The position numbers and the translations under genes are program-made. DNA of 64,000 nt from Chryseobacterium sp. JV274. Lineage in GTDB: Bacteria; Bacteroidota; Bacteroidia; Flavobacteriales; Weeksellaceae. How positions within the stretch are numbered: position 1 is the stretch's first letter; the number at the start of each line of letters is the position of its first letter. The stretch covers positions 2,811,001 through 2,875,000 of the forward strand of contig NZ_LR824569.1 in NCBI RefSeq assembly GCF_903969135.1. The letters are read 5' to 3'. Shown here piece after piece: positions 52,648 to 61,258 of the stretch. The notes under the pieces are model-generated. The model was not told the origin of the DNA. It saw only the letters and a list, made by a program, of their open reading frames with translations, and made no database searches.

Positions 52648-53265
52648 TTGAAGAAGCCAAGCTTTGAAAATATTGCCAATCTATTTCTGAAAAACTTTTT
52701 TCAGGGACTCGTTATCATTGGCCCTATCGGGCTTACCATTTTTGTAATCTGGTATATTGTAAGCGCCATTGACAATCTTGTTCCTTCGCTGGCCAAGCAG
52801 ATTCCAGGGCTTGTATTCGTATCCATTATTCTGTTTACAGCTATTTTAGGATATCTGGGAAATAAATTCGTGGTCGGAAGATTCTTTTTCGATACTATGG
52901 ACAGTTTACTGGAGAAAACTCCGGGAGTAAAACATATTTACACTCCCACAAAAGACGTGATGTCTTCATTTGTAGGTGATAAGAAAAAATTCAACGATCC
53001 TGTATGGGTAAAAACCAATGAAAATCCGGAGATCTGGAGAATTGGTTTTTTAACTCAAAAAGAAATGTCGGACGTTGACAAGCATAATTACGTTGCGGTA
53101 TATCTTCCCCACTCGTACGCCATCTCGGGCTGGGTAATTGTTACTGAAGAAAAAAACATCAAACCTGTAGTGGGAATGACAGCAGCTTCTGCAATGAAGT
53201 TTGCAGTGAGCGGCGGTGTAGCCGGATTCCATTCTGATGAAAACATATTTAAAGCTCCGGAATAA
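52648..53265 (+). CDS. DUF502 family membrane protein (TTG start)
   Basis: It has 205 residues. Translation most likely begins at the TTG at 52648 (then KKPSFENIANLFLKNFFQGL), because the conserved first helix VIIGPIGLTIFVIWYIVSAI begins soon after and no ATG lies upstream in frame. Further motifs are SIILFTAILGYLGNKFVVGR, TPGVKHIYTPTKDVMSSF and VAVYLPHSYAISGWVIV, matching DUF502 as I know it. It has two transmembrane helices. The function is unknown. Confidence 0.85.
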   Translation: MKKPSFENIANLFLKNFFQGLVIIGPIGLTIFVIWYIVSAIDNLVPSLAKQIPGLVFVSIILFTAILGYLGNKFVVGRFFFDTMDSLLEKTPGVKHIYTPTKDVMSSFVGDKKKFNDPVWVKTNENPEIWRIGFLTQKEMSDVDKHNYVAVYLPHSYAISGWVIVTEEKNIKPVVGMTAASAMKFAVSGGVAGFHSDENIFKAPE

Positions 53266-53357
53266 TACTTCCCAAGCCTTATTTATACATTGATGAATTT
53301 TGAAAATTATTTTCAAACACATTTTCTTTACAAACAATTTAAAACATAATTTAACTC

Positions 53358-54734
53358 ATGAATTTACCGTACGCGGAACCTTTCCGCATTAAAATGGTGG
53401 AAGAAATCTATCAATCCACCAGAGAAGAAAGAGAGCAATGGCTTAAAGAAGCTAATTATAACCTTTTCAATTTAAGATCTTCACATGTTTATATTGACCT
53501 GCTTACCGATTCAGGAACCGGAGCAATGTCTGATAAACAATGGTCTGCTTTGATGACCGGAGATGAAAGCTACGCAGGATCCCGTTCTTTTGAACAATTA
53601 CAGAAAACTGTTGAAAAAATTACAGGATTCAAATATTTATTACCTACACACCAGGGAAGAGCTGCTGAAAACGTTCTTTTTTCAGTATTGGTAAAAGAAG
53701 GAGATGTAGTTCCGGGAAACTCACATTTTGATACCACAAAAGGACATATCGAGATCAGAAAAGCACATGCCATCGACTGTACAATTGATGAAGCTTTTGA
53801 CATTAATGACCTTCACCCTTTCAAAGGAAATATCAACCTTGAAAAACTGGAAGAAGTTTATAAAAGCCACCCTAAAGAAAACATCCCTTTCTGCTTAATT
53901 ACCATTACGTGTAACTCTTCAGGAGGACAGCCCGTATCATTAGAAAACATGAAGGCTGTAAAAGCACTTTCTGACCAATATGGAATCCCCGTATTCTTTG
54001 ATTCAGCGAGATTTGCTGAGAATGCTTACTTCATCAAAAAAAGAGAAGCAGGACAGGAAAACAGAAGCATCAAAGAAATCTGCAAGGAAATTTTCTCTTA
54101 CGGAGACGGGATGACAATGAGTTCTAAAAAAGACGGTTTAGTAAATATCGGAGGATTTATTGCTTTGAATAATGAAGAGGTTTTCAGAAAAGCTTCCAAC
54201 TTTACAATTATTTACGAAGGCTTTATTACTTACGGTGGAATGGCCGGAAGAGATATGGCAGCATTAGCTGTAGGTCTTGATGAAGCTACTGAGTTTGCTT
54301 ATCTTGAAAGCAGAATTTCTCAGGTTGAATATTTAGGCAATAAGCTGATTGAATATGGAATCCCGGTTCAAAAACCAATCGGAGGACATGCTGTATTCAT
54401 TGATTCTCTAAACTTCCTTCCCAATGTTTCCCGTGAAGAATATCCGGCACAGACATTAGGTCTTGAAATTTATAAAGAAGCAGGGATCAGAACCGTAGAA
54501 ATAGGAACATTACTGGCAGACAGAGATCCTGCAACAAGAGAAAACCGTTATCCGAAATTAGAATTGGTACGTCTGGCAATTCCTAGAAGAACCTATACCA
54601 ATAACCATATGGATTATATTGCTGCCGCTATCAAGAACGTTTATGAAAGACGTGAAGAAATAGCAAAAGGGTACAAGATCACCTGGGAGCCGGAAATCTT
54701 AAGACACTTTACTGTTCAGCTTGAAAAAGCTTAA
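53358..54734 (+). CDS. tnaA: Tryptophanase
   Basis: This PLP enzyme splits tryptophan into indole, pyruvate and ammonia. It has 458 residues. Signatures are IDLLTDSGTGAMSD, PTHQGRAAENVLF, FFDSARFAENAYFIKKREAG and the PLP lysine in MTMSSKKDGLVNIGGF. Tyrosine phenol-lyase is the close alternative. Here the segment RTVEIGTLLADRDP replaces the substrate-binding RSMERG of that enzyme, and the C-terminal LRHFT matches tryptophanase, so I call tryptophanase. No tnaC leader or tnaB permease is adjacent. Indole would be a signalling compound or a precursor for the monooxygenase downstream. Confidence 0.9.
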   Translation: MNLPYAEPFRIKMVEEIYQSTREEREQWLKEANYNLFNLRSSHVYIDLLTDSGTGAMSDKQWSALMTGDESYAGSRSFEQLQKTVEKITGFKYLLPTHQGRAAENVLFSVLVKEGDVVPGNSHFDTTKGHIEIRKAHAIDCTIDEAFDINDLHPFKGNINLEKLEEVYKSHPKENIPFCLITITCNSSGGQPVSLENMKAVKALSDQYGIPVFFDSARFAENAYFIKKREAGQENRSIKEICKEIFSYGDGMTMSSKKDGLVNIGGFIALNNEEVFRKASNFTIIYEGFITYGGMAGRDMAALAVGLDEATEFAYLESRISQVEYLGNKLIEYGIPVQKPIGGHAVFIDSLNFLPNVSREEYPAQTLGLEIYKEAGIRTVEIGTLLADRDPATRENRYPKLELVRLAIPRRTYTNNHMDYIAAAIKNVYERREEIAKGYKITWEPEILRHFTVQLEKA

Positions 54735-54738
54735 TCAT

Positions 54739-54765
54739 AAAACCGGAATTTTTTCCGGTTTTTTT
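54739..54765 (+). terminator. Terminator after tnaA
   Basis: AAAACCGGAA (54739-54748) pairs with TTCCGGTTTT (54753-54762), followed by T's. Confidence 0.88.
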
Positions 54766-54965
54766 ATGCTTTAAAGTTCAAAATCCTCCAACACTAAGAC
54801 AATATTGTTTTTTATATTCCAAAACACACACTAATAACAAATTCAAAATCAATCAGATACTGCATTTTAAAAATAAATATAAATCAAGCATATTTCTTTA
54901 TTACATATAACATATTATTCTTTTCATTCTATTTTTAAGAAAACAAAATCAAATTAATCCATTTT

Positions 54966-54998
54966 TTGAAATAGTGAATGTTTTTAATTTTAATTTTG
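54966..54998 (+). promoter_or_regulatory. Promoter of the FAD monooxygenase operon
   Basis: TTG at 54966-54968, 22 nt, then TAATTTTG at 54991-54998, matching the Bacteroidota consensus. Transcription would start around 55005, inside the upstream-extended reading frame. Confidence 0.55.
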
Positions 54999-55067
54999 TA
55001 TCCATCTGATGAAACAGATGTAAAAATACTTGAGAACCAACCTGAAAAATCCGTTATTCCGAAAAAA

Positions 55068-56144
55068 ATGAAGAAAATTGCTGTCGTGGGTGCCGGTATT
55101 TCCGGTTTAAGCATGGCGAATTACTTAGAAAAGCACAAGATTGATTACCACATTTACGAAAGAAGAAAAAAGAAAGATCTGGCAGGTCATGGCTTTCTCA
55201 TTCCACAGGAAGGGATGGAATACCTTTATCAGATTCTCGATCCTGATCTTCTTCTTCAGCATGGAAATTTTCTAAAAAAATACATACAGTACTCCCATAC
55301 AGGAAAGATGCTGGCAGAAAAGGAGCTGAACAATGTCTTCGCCATTTCAAGACATTCATTAATTGATCTGCTGGTACAAAACATCTCCCCAGAAAAAATA
55401 ACCTATGAACAAACGATCACCCCGGATGATAGACGCAATGGAAAATTGAAACTTTCGGATGGCACTGATATTGACGCGGATGCTGCTATTGTTTCTGATG
55501 GCTCCAAAAGCCGCATCAGAAGAAGCCTCTTCAAAAGTGAAACACTGAAAGCGGTAAGAGAAAGTGAAGTAGTCAATATTATTCAGGATAAGGAAATTGC
55601 GGATTCTATTGAAAATGACTTTATAAAATTCCATCATGAAGAAGGAGGCCTTACATTTGGAATCCTTAAACTTTCTGCTGATACCATTCTTTGGTATTCA
55701 CAGTTTGATAATGAGAAATACACGATCAATGAGTGTTCACCAGAGAATCTAAGGAAATATATGCTTGAAGTTTTTCAAAACTGGCATCCTTTAGTCCCGT
55801 CAATTATACAGAAATCAGACTATAAAAACGTACATTTATGGTGTGTGTATGAGTTGGAAAAGCTCAATCCGTTTTATAAAGATAATATTGTATTCATAGG
55901 AGATGCAGCCCATCCGCTGATTCCTTTTACAAGCCAGGGAGTAACCTCTGCACTAAAAGATTCTTTTACATTAACGAAATATTTAGTTGAAGATAAAAAC
56001 ATAAAGGAAGCCTTCAGAAAATATGAAGAAAAAAGGAAGCCTGAAATTGAGGTTCATATCAACAACGGAAGAACATTGCTCAATCAGTTCCTCTTGCCAC
56101 TTAGTCAACAATCAGAAAATATTTTACCCATATCTTATAAATAA
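55068..56144 (+). CDS. FAD-dependent monooxygenase (aromatic hydroxylase type)
   Basis: It has 358 residues from the ATG at 55068. The Rossmann FAD motif follows at once (KKIAVVGAGISGLSMANYLE), with the ADP-binding YERR segment at its end. The second motif DADAAIVSDGSKSRIR matches the DG pattern of flavin hydroxylases, and the third is VFIGDAAHPLIPFTSQGVTSALKDS, which binds the FAD ribityl. An ATG at 54978 is open but lies within the predicted promoter. It is 2 bp from the aminotransferase gene. The substrate is unknown; an aromatic or indole-type compound is possible because tnaA is next door. Confidence 0.87.
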   Translation: MKKIAVVGAGISGLSMANYLEKHKIDYHIYERRKKKDLAGHGFLIPQEGMEYLYQILDPDLLLQHGNFLKKYIQYSHTGKMLAEKELNNVFAISRHSLIDLLVQNISPEKITYEQTITPDDRRNGKLKLSDGTDIDADAAIVSDGSKSRIRRSLFKSETLKAVRESEVVNIIQDKEIADSIENDFIKFHHEEGGLTFGILKLSADTILWYSQFDNEKYTINECSPENLRKYMLEVFQNWHPLVPSIIQKSDYKNVHLWCVYELEKLNPFYKDNIVFIGDAAHPLIPFTSQGVTSALKDSFTLTKYLVEDKNIKEAFRKYEEKRKPEIEVHINNGRTLLNQFLLPLSQQSENILPISYK

Positions 56145-56146
56145 CT

Positions 56147-57304
56147 ATGTTCAGCAATAATGATATCAATTTTGAAGCTTTGAAAAGAAAGGCTTATAAC
56201 GGAAGATGGGCAACCCTGGAAGAAGGAATTATTCCCCTTACCGCTGCTGATCCGGACTTCAGGACAGCTCCTGAAATAGAACAGGGAATTATTGAATACC
56301 TAAAAGACGGCTATCTAAGCTACGGACCGTTTTCTGGTCTTCCGGAATTCAAAAAAAGTGTTGCAGACCATTTCAACAAAGAGAAACACGGAACTTTTTC
56401 TCCTGAAAATGTTCTGGCTGTCAACAGTGCTGCTCAGGGAATGTTCCTGATTGCTTCTTATGTTCTGAATCCGGGAGATGAAGCCATTATTCTGGATCCT
56501 GTAGATTTTCTTTTCAAAAAATCAGTAGAAACAGCAGGTGGAAAAGTGATGCTTTGTCCTGTAAATACAATAACCGGAGACATTGACTTTGAAAAACTGG
56601 TCTCTTTAATTGGTTCCAAAACCAAACTTCTCAGCATTTGCAATCCACACAATCCCCTGGGAAGGGTTTATTCTAAAGAAGTCTTAATAAAAATAGCAGA
56701 GATCGCTTCAGCTCATGATCTTTGGGTGATGAGCGATGAAATCTGGAGTGATATTATTTATGACAACAAAGATTTTCATACCTATTCTTCTGTTTCTGAA
56801 AAAGCAAAGAGAAAAAGCTTTACCGTGTATGGGTTTTCAAAATCATTTGGAATAGCAGGATTGAGAATCGGGGCTGTCTTGTGTCATGATCAGGATATCC
56901 TTGAGGATTTTACAGAGAAATCCAATTTCAATTCAACGATAGAAGGTGTTTCTACTTTGTCACAGATTGCCGGAAGCGTAGCTTTGGAGAAAGCAAAACC
57001 TTGGTATGAGGAATTTTTAGCTCATTTACAGAGTAACAGGAATCTTGCGTTTACATTATTAAGCCGCTCAGAAATTCTAAACCCCAATCTCCCTGAGGCT
57101 ACTTTCGTACTCTTTCCAAAGATTGAAAACGGAATGTCCAGTGATCAATTTGCCCAACATGTTTTAAAACAGGGGAAAGTTGCCATTGTTCCAGGATCAG
57201 AAAGATGGTTCGGAAAAGGAGCGGAAGGACATATCAGAATTTGCTTTTCCACCTCACAGGAAATTTTAGAAGAAGGAATTAACAGAATCATTACCAGCTT
57301 TTAA
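56147..57304 (+). CDS. PLP-dependent aminotransferase class I (MalY/PatB-like)
   Basis: It has 385 residues of fold type I. Key segments are LTAADPDFRTAPEIEQGIIE, ICNPHNPLGRVYSKEVL, the PLP lysine in YGFSKSFGIAGLRIGAVL and the substrate Arg in HIRICFSTS. The N-terminal AADPDFRTAP pattern is close to MalY/PatB-type C-S lyases, so beta-lyase activity is possible besides transamination. It starts 2 bp after the monooxygenase stop and is co-transcribed with it. Confidence 0.88.
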   Translation: MFSNNDINFEALKRKAYNGRWATLEEGIIPLTAADPDFRTAPEIEQGIIEYLKDGYLSYGPFSGLPEFKKSVADHFNKEKHGTFSPENVLAVNSAAQGMFLIASYVLNPGDEAIILDPVDFLFKKSVETAGGKVMLCPVNTITGDIDFEKLVSLIGSKTKLLSICNPHNPLGRVYSKEVLIKIAEIASAHDLWVMSDEIWSDIIYDNKDFHTYSSVSEKAKRKSFTVYGFSKSFGIAGLRIGAVLCHDQDILEDFTEKSNFNSTIEGVSTLSQIAGSVALEKAKPWYEEFLAHLQSNRNLAFTLLSRSEILNPNLPEATFVLFPKIENGMSSDQFAQHVLKQGKVAIVPGSERWFGKGAEGHIRICFSTSQEILEEGINRIITSF

Positions 57305-57382
57305 CATTAAAATTTTTCATTAATTTCAAATAATAAGTTATTATTTTTCTTAAATTAACGCTAATCTCTATTAAATTAAGAT

Positions 57383-57414
57383 ATCCATACTAAATATTTA
57401 ATTTTAGTATGGAT
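57383..57414. promoter_or_regulatory. 12-bp inverted repeat upstream of the TonB receptor
   Basis: ATCCATACTAAA (57383-57394) and TTTAGTATGGAT (57403-57414) are perfect arms with an 8-nt spacer. No T tract follows on either strand, so an operator is more likely than a terminator. It lies 53 bp before the receptor start. Confidence 0.55.
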
Positions 57415-57466
57415 TTAAAAATAAATATTGATAATTTTGATTAAATCACCACTCAAAATTATCTAT

Positions 57467-59893
57467 ATGAAAATAAAATACATCAGCATTATTTTTCTTG
57501 GAGTTTCCACCCTATCCTATGCCCAGCAAATAAAGGATACCCTGAAAGAATCTAAGATAGACGAAGTCGCTATTACCGGAAGCCGGAATAAAAAAAGAAC
57601 TGTAGTAAATACACCCGTTCCTATTGATATCATCGACATCAAACAGGTAAGCCAGTCAACTGGGCAAGTAGAAATCAACCAGCTTTTACAGTTCTCTGCA
57701 CCTTCTTTCAATTCCAACAAACAATCAGGGTCTGATGGAGCTGATGCAGTAGATCCTGCCACTTTAAGAGGCTTAGGCCCAGATCAAACCCTACTCTTAT
57801 TAAATGGAAAAAGATATCACCAGTCTTCACTGATCAATCTTTTCGGAACTAAAGGAAGAGGAAATACGGGATACGATATGAATACCATTCCCATTGGTTC
57901 CATAAAAAGAGTGGAGGTCCTTCGTGACGGAGCTTCAGCTCAATATGGCTCAGATGCTATCGCAGGGGTAATCAATGTTATTTTGAATGATCGTGATAAA
58001 GGTTTTGAGGGAAATCTATTCACAGGAATGAACCTTTTTAAAAGTCCCGGAAATAATGATGTCGTTTCTGATCATAAAATAGACGGAACAACCGTTGATT
58101 TCAGTGGAAATTTAGGAACTAAAATAGGTTCAAAAGGAGGTTTTGGAAACTTTACAGTAGAGTTTATGAACAAAGATTATGCGATACGAAATGCAAATCC
58201 TGATGTGTATACTGCACCAAGGCAGCGTTTCGGGGATGCAAAAGCTCAAAACATTTACTTTTTCGGAAATATTGAGCTTCCTTTATCTGATGGTCTGAAA
58301 TTCTATTCTCGTCAGGGCTTTTCCCATAGAAATACCAAAGCTTACGCATGGACCAGATCAGCAGATGCAGACGGAAATATTCCCGAAGTTTACCCTACAG
58401 GATTTAATCCGATTGAAAATACAAGTATTACAGATTTTACGTTTGATAACGGTCTGAAATTTAAGGTTGCTGACTGGGACGTAGATTTTTATAATGCTTT
58501 TGGCAACAACAGATTTACCTATCAGATTGACAATACGATTAATGCTACTCTGGGCATCAAATCACCTACAAGTTTTAATGCCGGAGGACATTCATTATTA
58601 CAGAATACAACCGGCTTTAATGCAGTGAAACAGTTCAAAGTGCTGGAAGGGCTAAACGTTGCTTTCGGGTCGGAATTCAGGTATGAGAAATTTGATATCA
58701 TCAAAGGAGAAGAAGCTTCTTATGCCATGTATGATGTCAATGGAAATCCTGTAACCGCCAGTACTCCTCCAAACCTTCTTGTTACCAACCCTTTAAGCGG
58801 TAATGTAAGACCAGGCGGTTCTCAGGGATTCCCGGGATATTCAACAGATATTGGCAAAAGCAGAAATAACTTTGCCGCCTATGTAGACACCGAGTTGGAT
58901 GTTACAAAAAACTGGATGATAAGTGTTGCCGGAAGATTTGAAAATTATAATGATTTCGGAAGTACCCTGAATGGAAAATTTGCGACAAGATATGCGATCA
59001 CACCGCAGTTCGCTTTTCGTGGTTCCGTTTCCACCGGGTTCAGGGCACCTTCTCTGGCTCAGAAATACTACAGCCAGCAGTTTACCAATTTTCAGGGTGG
59101 GCAGTTGGTTACTATTCAGCTAGCTTCTAACGATAGTAAAATTGCAAGCAGTCTTGGAATTCCTCAATTGAAGCAGGAAACCTCTGTGAACGGAAGTGCC
59201 GGATTTACTTTCAATACAGGAAAATTCACAGCGACAGTGGATGGATATTATATTCAGGTAAAAAACAGAATCGTTCTTACCGGATATTTCGCACAGCCAG
59301 ACTTGCCTGCAGATGTTCAGGCAGATAATCCATTTATTGATCAGGTACAGTTCTTTTCCAATGCAATAGATACCCGCACAAAAGGGGTTGACCTTATTTT
59401 AAGTTATACTGAAAATCTTGGTTCCGGGAAACTGACTGCTACCTTAGCCGGAAACTATAATGATATGGAAATTACCAAAGTGAATACTTCAGAACAGCTG
59501 GCAGGAAAAGAAGATATTTACCTGAGTAAGAGAGAAAAAGCTTTTATCCTTGCTTCTGCTCCAAAAACAAAAGTTAATTTAAATCTCAATTATAAGATCA
59601 ACAAATTCAATGCGAATCTGCAGTTGGTAAGATTTGACAAAGCAACACTAATTGGTTATGATGGTACAGAACAGCTATATAATCCCAAAGTAACTACCGA
59701 TCTTTCTTTTGGTTATGAATTTTGTAAGAATCTGAACCTAACTCTAGGTAGTAAAAATCTATTCAACAGATATCCTACGCTGCAAACCACTCATGTAAGC
59801 GAGGGAAATACAGAAGGCGGAGGTATTTTTGACCCTGTTCAGATGGGATTTTCCGGAAGACAGGTTTTTGCCAGACTTAACTTTAAGTTTTAA
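57467..59893 (+). CDS. TonB-dependent outer-membrane receptor
   Basis: It has 808 residues from the ATG at 57467 (MKIKYISIIFLGVSTLSYAQ, signal peptide); the longer frame from 57428 has no signal character. The plug domain is at about 25-170 (DEVAITGSRNKKRTVVNTPV, TLRGLGPDQTLLLLNGKRYH, VEVLRDGASAQYGSDAIAGV). The barrel follows, with TonB-receptor endings (LGSKNLFNRYPTL, FSGRQVFARLNFKF). It resembles siderophore or cobalamin-type receptors, not the SusC type (no carboxypeptidase domain, no SusD partner). It may import or sense a product related to the preceding enzymes, which is inference. Confidence 0.92.
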   Translation: MKIKYISIIFLGVSTLSYAQQIKDTLKESKIDEVAITGSRNKKRTVVNTPVPIDIIDIKQVSQSTGQVEINQLLQFSAPSFNSNKQSGSDGADAVDPATLRGLGPDQTLLLLNGKRYHQSSLINLFGTKGRGNTGYDMNTIPIGSIKRVEVLRDGASAQYGSDAIAGVINVILNDRDKGFEGNLFTGMNLFKSPGNNDVVSDHKIDGTTVDFSGNLGTKIGSKGGFGNFTVEFMNKDYAIRNANPDVYTAPRQRFGDAKAQNIYFFGNIELPLSDGLKFYSRQGFSHRNTKAYAWTRSADADGNIPEVYPTGFNPIENTSITDFTFDNGLKFKVADWDVDFYNAFGNNRFTYQIDNTINATLGIKSPTSFNAGGHSLLQNTTGFNAVKQFKVLEGLNVAFGSEFRYEKFDIIKGEEASYAMYDVNGNPVTASTPPNLLVTNPLSGNVRPGGSQGFPGYSTDIGKSRNNFAAYVDTELDVTKNWMISVAGRFENYNDFGSTLNGKFATRYAITPQFAFRGSVSTGFRAPSLAQKYYSQQFTNFQGGQLVTIQLASNDSKIASSLGIPQLKQETSVNGSAGFTFNTGKFTATVDGYYIQVKNRIVLTGYFAQPDLPADVQADNPFIDQVQFFSNAIDTRTKGVDLILSYTENLGSGKLTATLAGNYNDMEITKVNTSEQLAGKEDIYLSKREKAFILASAPKTKVNLNLNYKINKFNANLQLVRFDKATLIGYDGTEQLYNPKVTTDLSFGYEFCKNLNLTLGSKNLFNRYPTLQTTHVSEGNTEGGGIFDPVQMGFSGRQVFARLNFKF

Positions 59894-59901
59894 CTGAAAA
59901 T

Positions 59902-59933
59902 AAAAACTCCTGAAAATTTTCAGGAGTTTTTTT
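59902..59933. terminator. Bidirectional terminator after the receptor
   Basis: AAAACTCCTGAAAA (59903-59916) and TTTTCAGGAGTTTT (59917-59930) form a palindrome followed by T's. It lies between two converging genes and can serve both. Confidence 0.88.
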
Positions 59934-59935
59934 AT

Positions 59936-61153
59936 TTATTTTTTTGAAATCTTATACAATTTACCACTGTCGGTTACCGCATAAAGATTTCCGTCCATTC
60001 CATTCAATACATCCCGGAAACGTTCTTTCTGATCTGCAAGAAGACGTTCTTCACCCACTACTTTATTATCTTTCATTACAATTCTGTCAATATGCTCACC
60101 ACTTAAACATCCGATAATCAGGTTTCCTTTCCACTCCTCAATATTTCCTGTATAAAAAGTAATTCCGCTTGGTGAAATCACAGGATCCCAGTAATAGACG
60201 GGCTGCTCAGTACCTTCTCTTTGAGTGATTCCTTGCCCTACTTTATCTCCTGAATACTCAATTCCATACGTCACATCTCCCCATCCGTAATTTTTTCCGG
60301 GTTGAATCAGGTTGATCTCATCTCCGCCTCTCGGGCCCATCTCCACATCCCAAAGATTTCCATTAGGATCAATGGCCATTCCCTGCGGATTACGTACACC
60401 ATAAGCATAAATTTCAGGTTTATAGCCAGATTTTCCGATAAAAGGATTTCCCGGAGCCGGTTTTCCGTCTTTTGTGATTTTTAGAATTTTCCCAAGATAA
60501 TTATCCGTTTTCTGAGCATACACACGGGTTACTTTATCTGATCTTTCTCCTGTACTGACAAATAAGTTTCCATCTTTATCAAAAGCCAAACGGCTTCCAT
60601 AGTGCTTATCTCCGTCATAAGAAGGTTCCGCACGGAAAATAACTTTTACTTCTGAGATATTTTTGAGATCTGCAGACAGCTTACCTTTCGCTACAGAAGT
60701 TAAATTTCCTTTTCCAAACGGTTCCGAAAAACTGAAATAAATAATACTGTTGGTAGTAAAATCAGGATCAAGAGCTACATCAAGCATTCCACCCTGCCCT
60801 TTTGAATCTACTTTTGGAAAGCCTTCTATTTTTGATACCTGCTTTCCATCTGTTGAAACAACATTCATGTAACCTTTTTTGTCTGTGATCAGAAATTTTC
60901 CGTCAGGTAAATTGATAATCCCCCACGGTCTTCCCAAATCTTTATTCAATACCTCTACATTATAGGCCGTTGTGCTCTTTACTGCCTTGATTCTTGTCTG
61001 CCCTTTAAATGCCGGTTTGTAGTCAGAATTAGGCTTCTCTGTTTCTACACTTCCATCATTTCCGGTTTTCTGAGCATTCGCATGATTTTCTTTGCATGAA
61101 GAAAAAATAAGAAAAAAACTCAGTGCCGGGATATAAAATTGATTGATTTTCAT
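59936..61153 (-). CDS. PQQ-dependent sugar dehydrogenase lipoprotein
   Basis: It has 405 residues. The lipoprotein signal ends at FSSC (residue 20), so it is anchored in the periplasm or at the surface. Six-bladed propeller signatures of soluble aldose dehydrogenases (YliI/GdhB family) are visible: LGRPWGIINLPDGKFLITDK, KGQGGMLDVALDPDF, HYGSRLAFDKDGNLFVSTGE, YGVRNPQGMAIDPNGNLWDV, GPRGGDEINLIQPGKNYGWG. The RNPQG and GPRGGDE stretches form the PQQ/Ca site. Whether the organism makes PQQ cannot be told here. It is divergent from blaI-like. Confidence 0.9.
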   Translation of the reverse strand: MKINQFYIPALSFFLIFSSCKENHANAQKTGNDGSVETEKPNSDYKPAFKGQTRIKAVKSTTAYNVEVLNKDLGRPWGIINLPDGKFLITDKKGYMNVVSTDGKQVSKIEGFPKVDSKGQGGMLDVALDPDFTTNSIIYFSFSEPFGKGNLTSVAKGKLSADLKNISEVKVIFRAEPSYDGDKHYGSRLAFDKDGNLFVSTGERSDKVTRVYAQKTDNYLGKILKITKDGKPAPGNPFIGKSGYKPEIYAYGVRNPQGMAIDPNGNLWDVEMGPRGGDEINLIQPGKNYGWGDVTYGIEYSGDKVGQGITQREGTEQPVYYWDPVISPSGITFYTGNIEEWKGNLIIGCLSGEHIDRIVMKDNKVVGEERLLADQKERFRDVLNGMDGNLYAVTDSGKLYKISKK

Positions 61154-61204
61154 AATATTATGATTGGTGATTGTACAATGAATGGAAAAATAATGCCATA
61201 AAGT

Positions 61205-61239
61205 TTGTGTGTTTCATTTTTTATTCTACATTTGTAGAA
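61205..61239 (+). promoter_or_regulatory. Promoter with overlapping BlaI/MecI-type operator
   Basis: TTG at 61205-61207, 19 nt, then TACATTTG (61227-61234) form a Bacteroidota promoter. The palindrome TTCTACA-TT-TGTAGAA (61224-61239) covers the -7 box and has the TACA/TGTA core of BlaI/MecI operators. A further half-site TGTAGAA lies at 61253-61259, next to the start codon. Confidence 0.75.
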
Positions 61240-61258
61240 CAAATTATAACATTGTAGA

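Larger units (their letters stand above)
54735..55067. other. Intergenic region between tnaA and the FAD monooxygenase
   Basis: These 333 bp hold the tnaA terminator (54739-54765), about 200 bp of AT-rich sequence without recognisable structure, and a good Bacteroidota promoter at 54966-54998. An in-frame ATG at 54978 lies within that promoter and is probably not used. Confidence 0.6.

Noticed and set aside
53358..54734. Tyrosine phenol-lyase instead of tryptophanase
   Set aside because: The segment RTVEIG replaces the Arg-containing RSMERG that binds the phenol-lyase substrate, and SARFAENAYFIKKREA is closer to tryptophanase.
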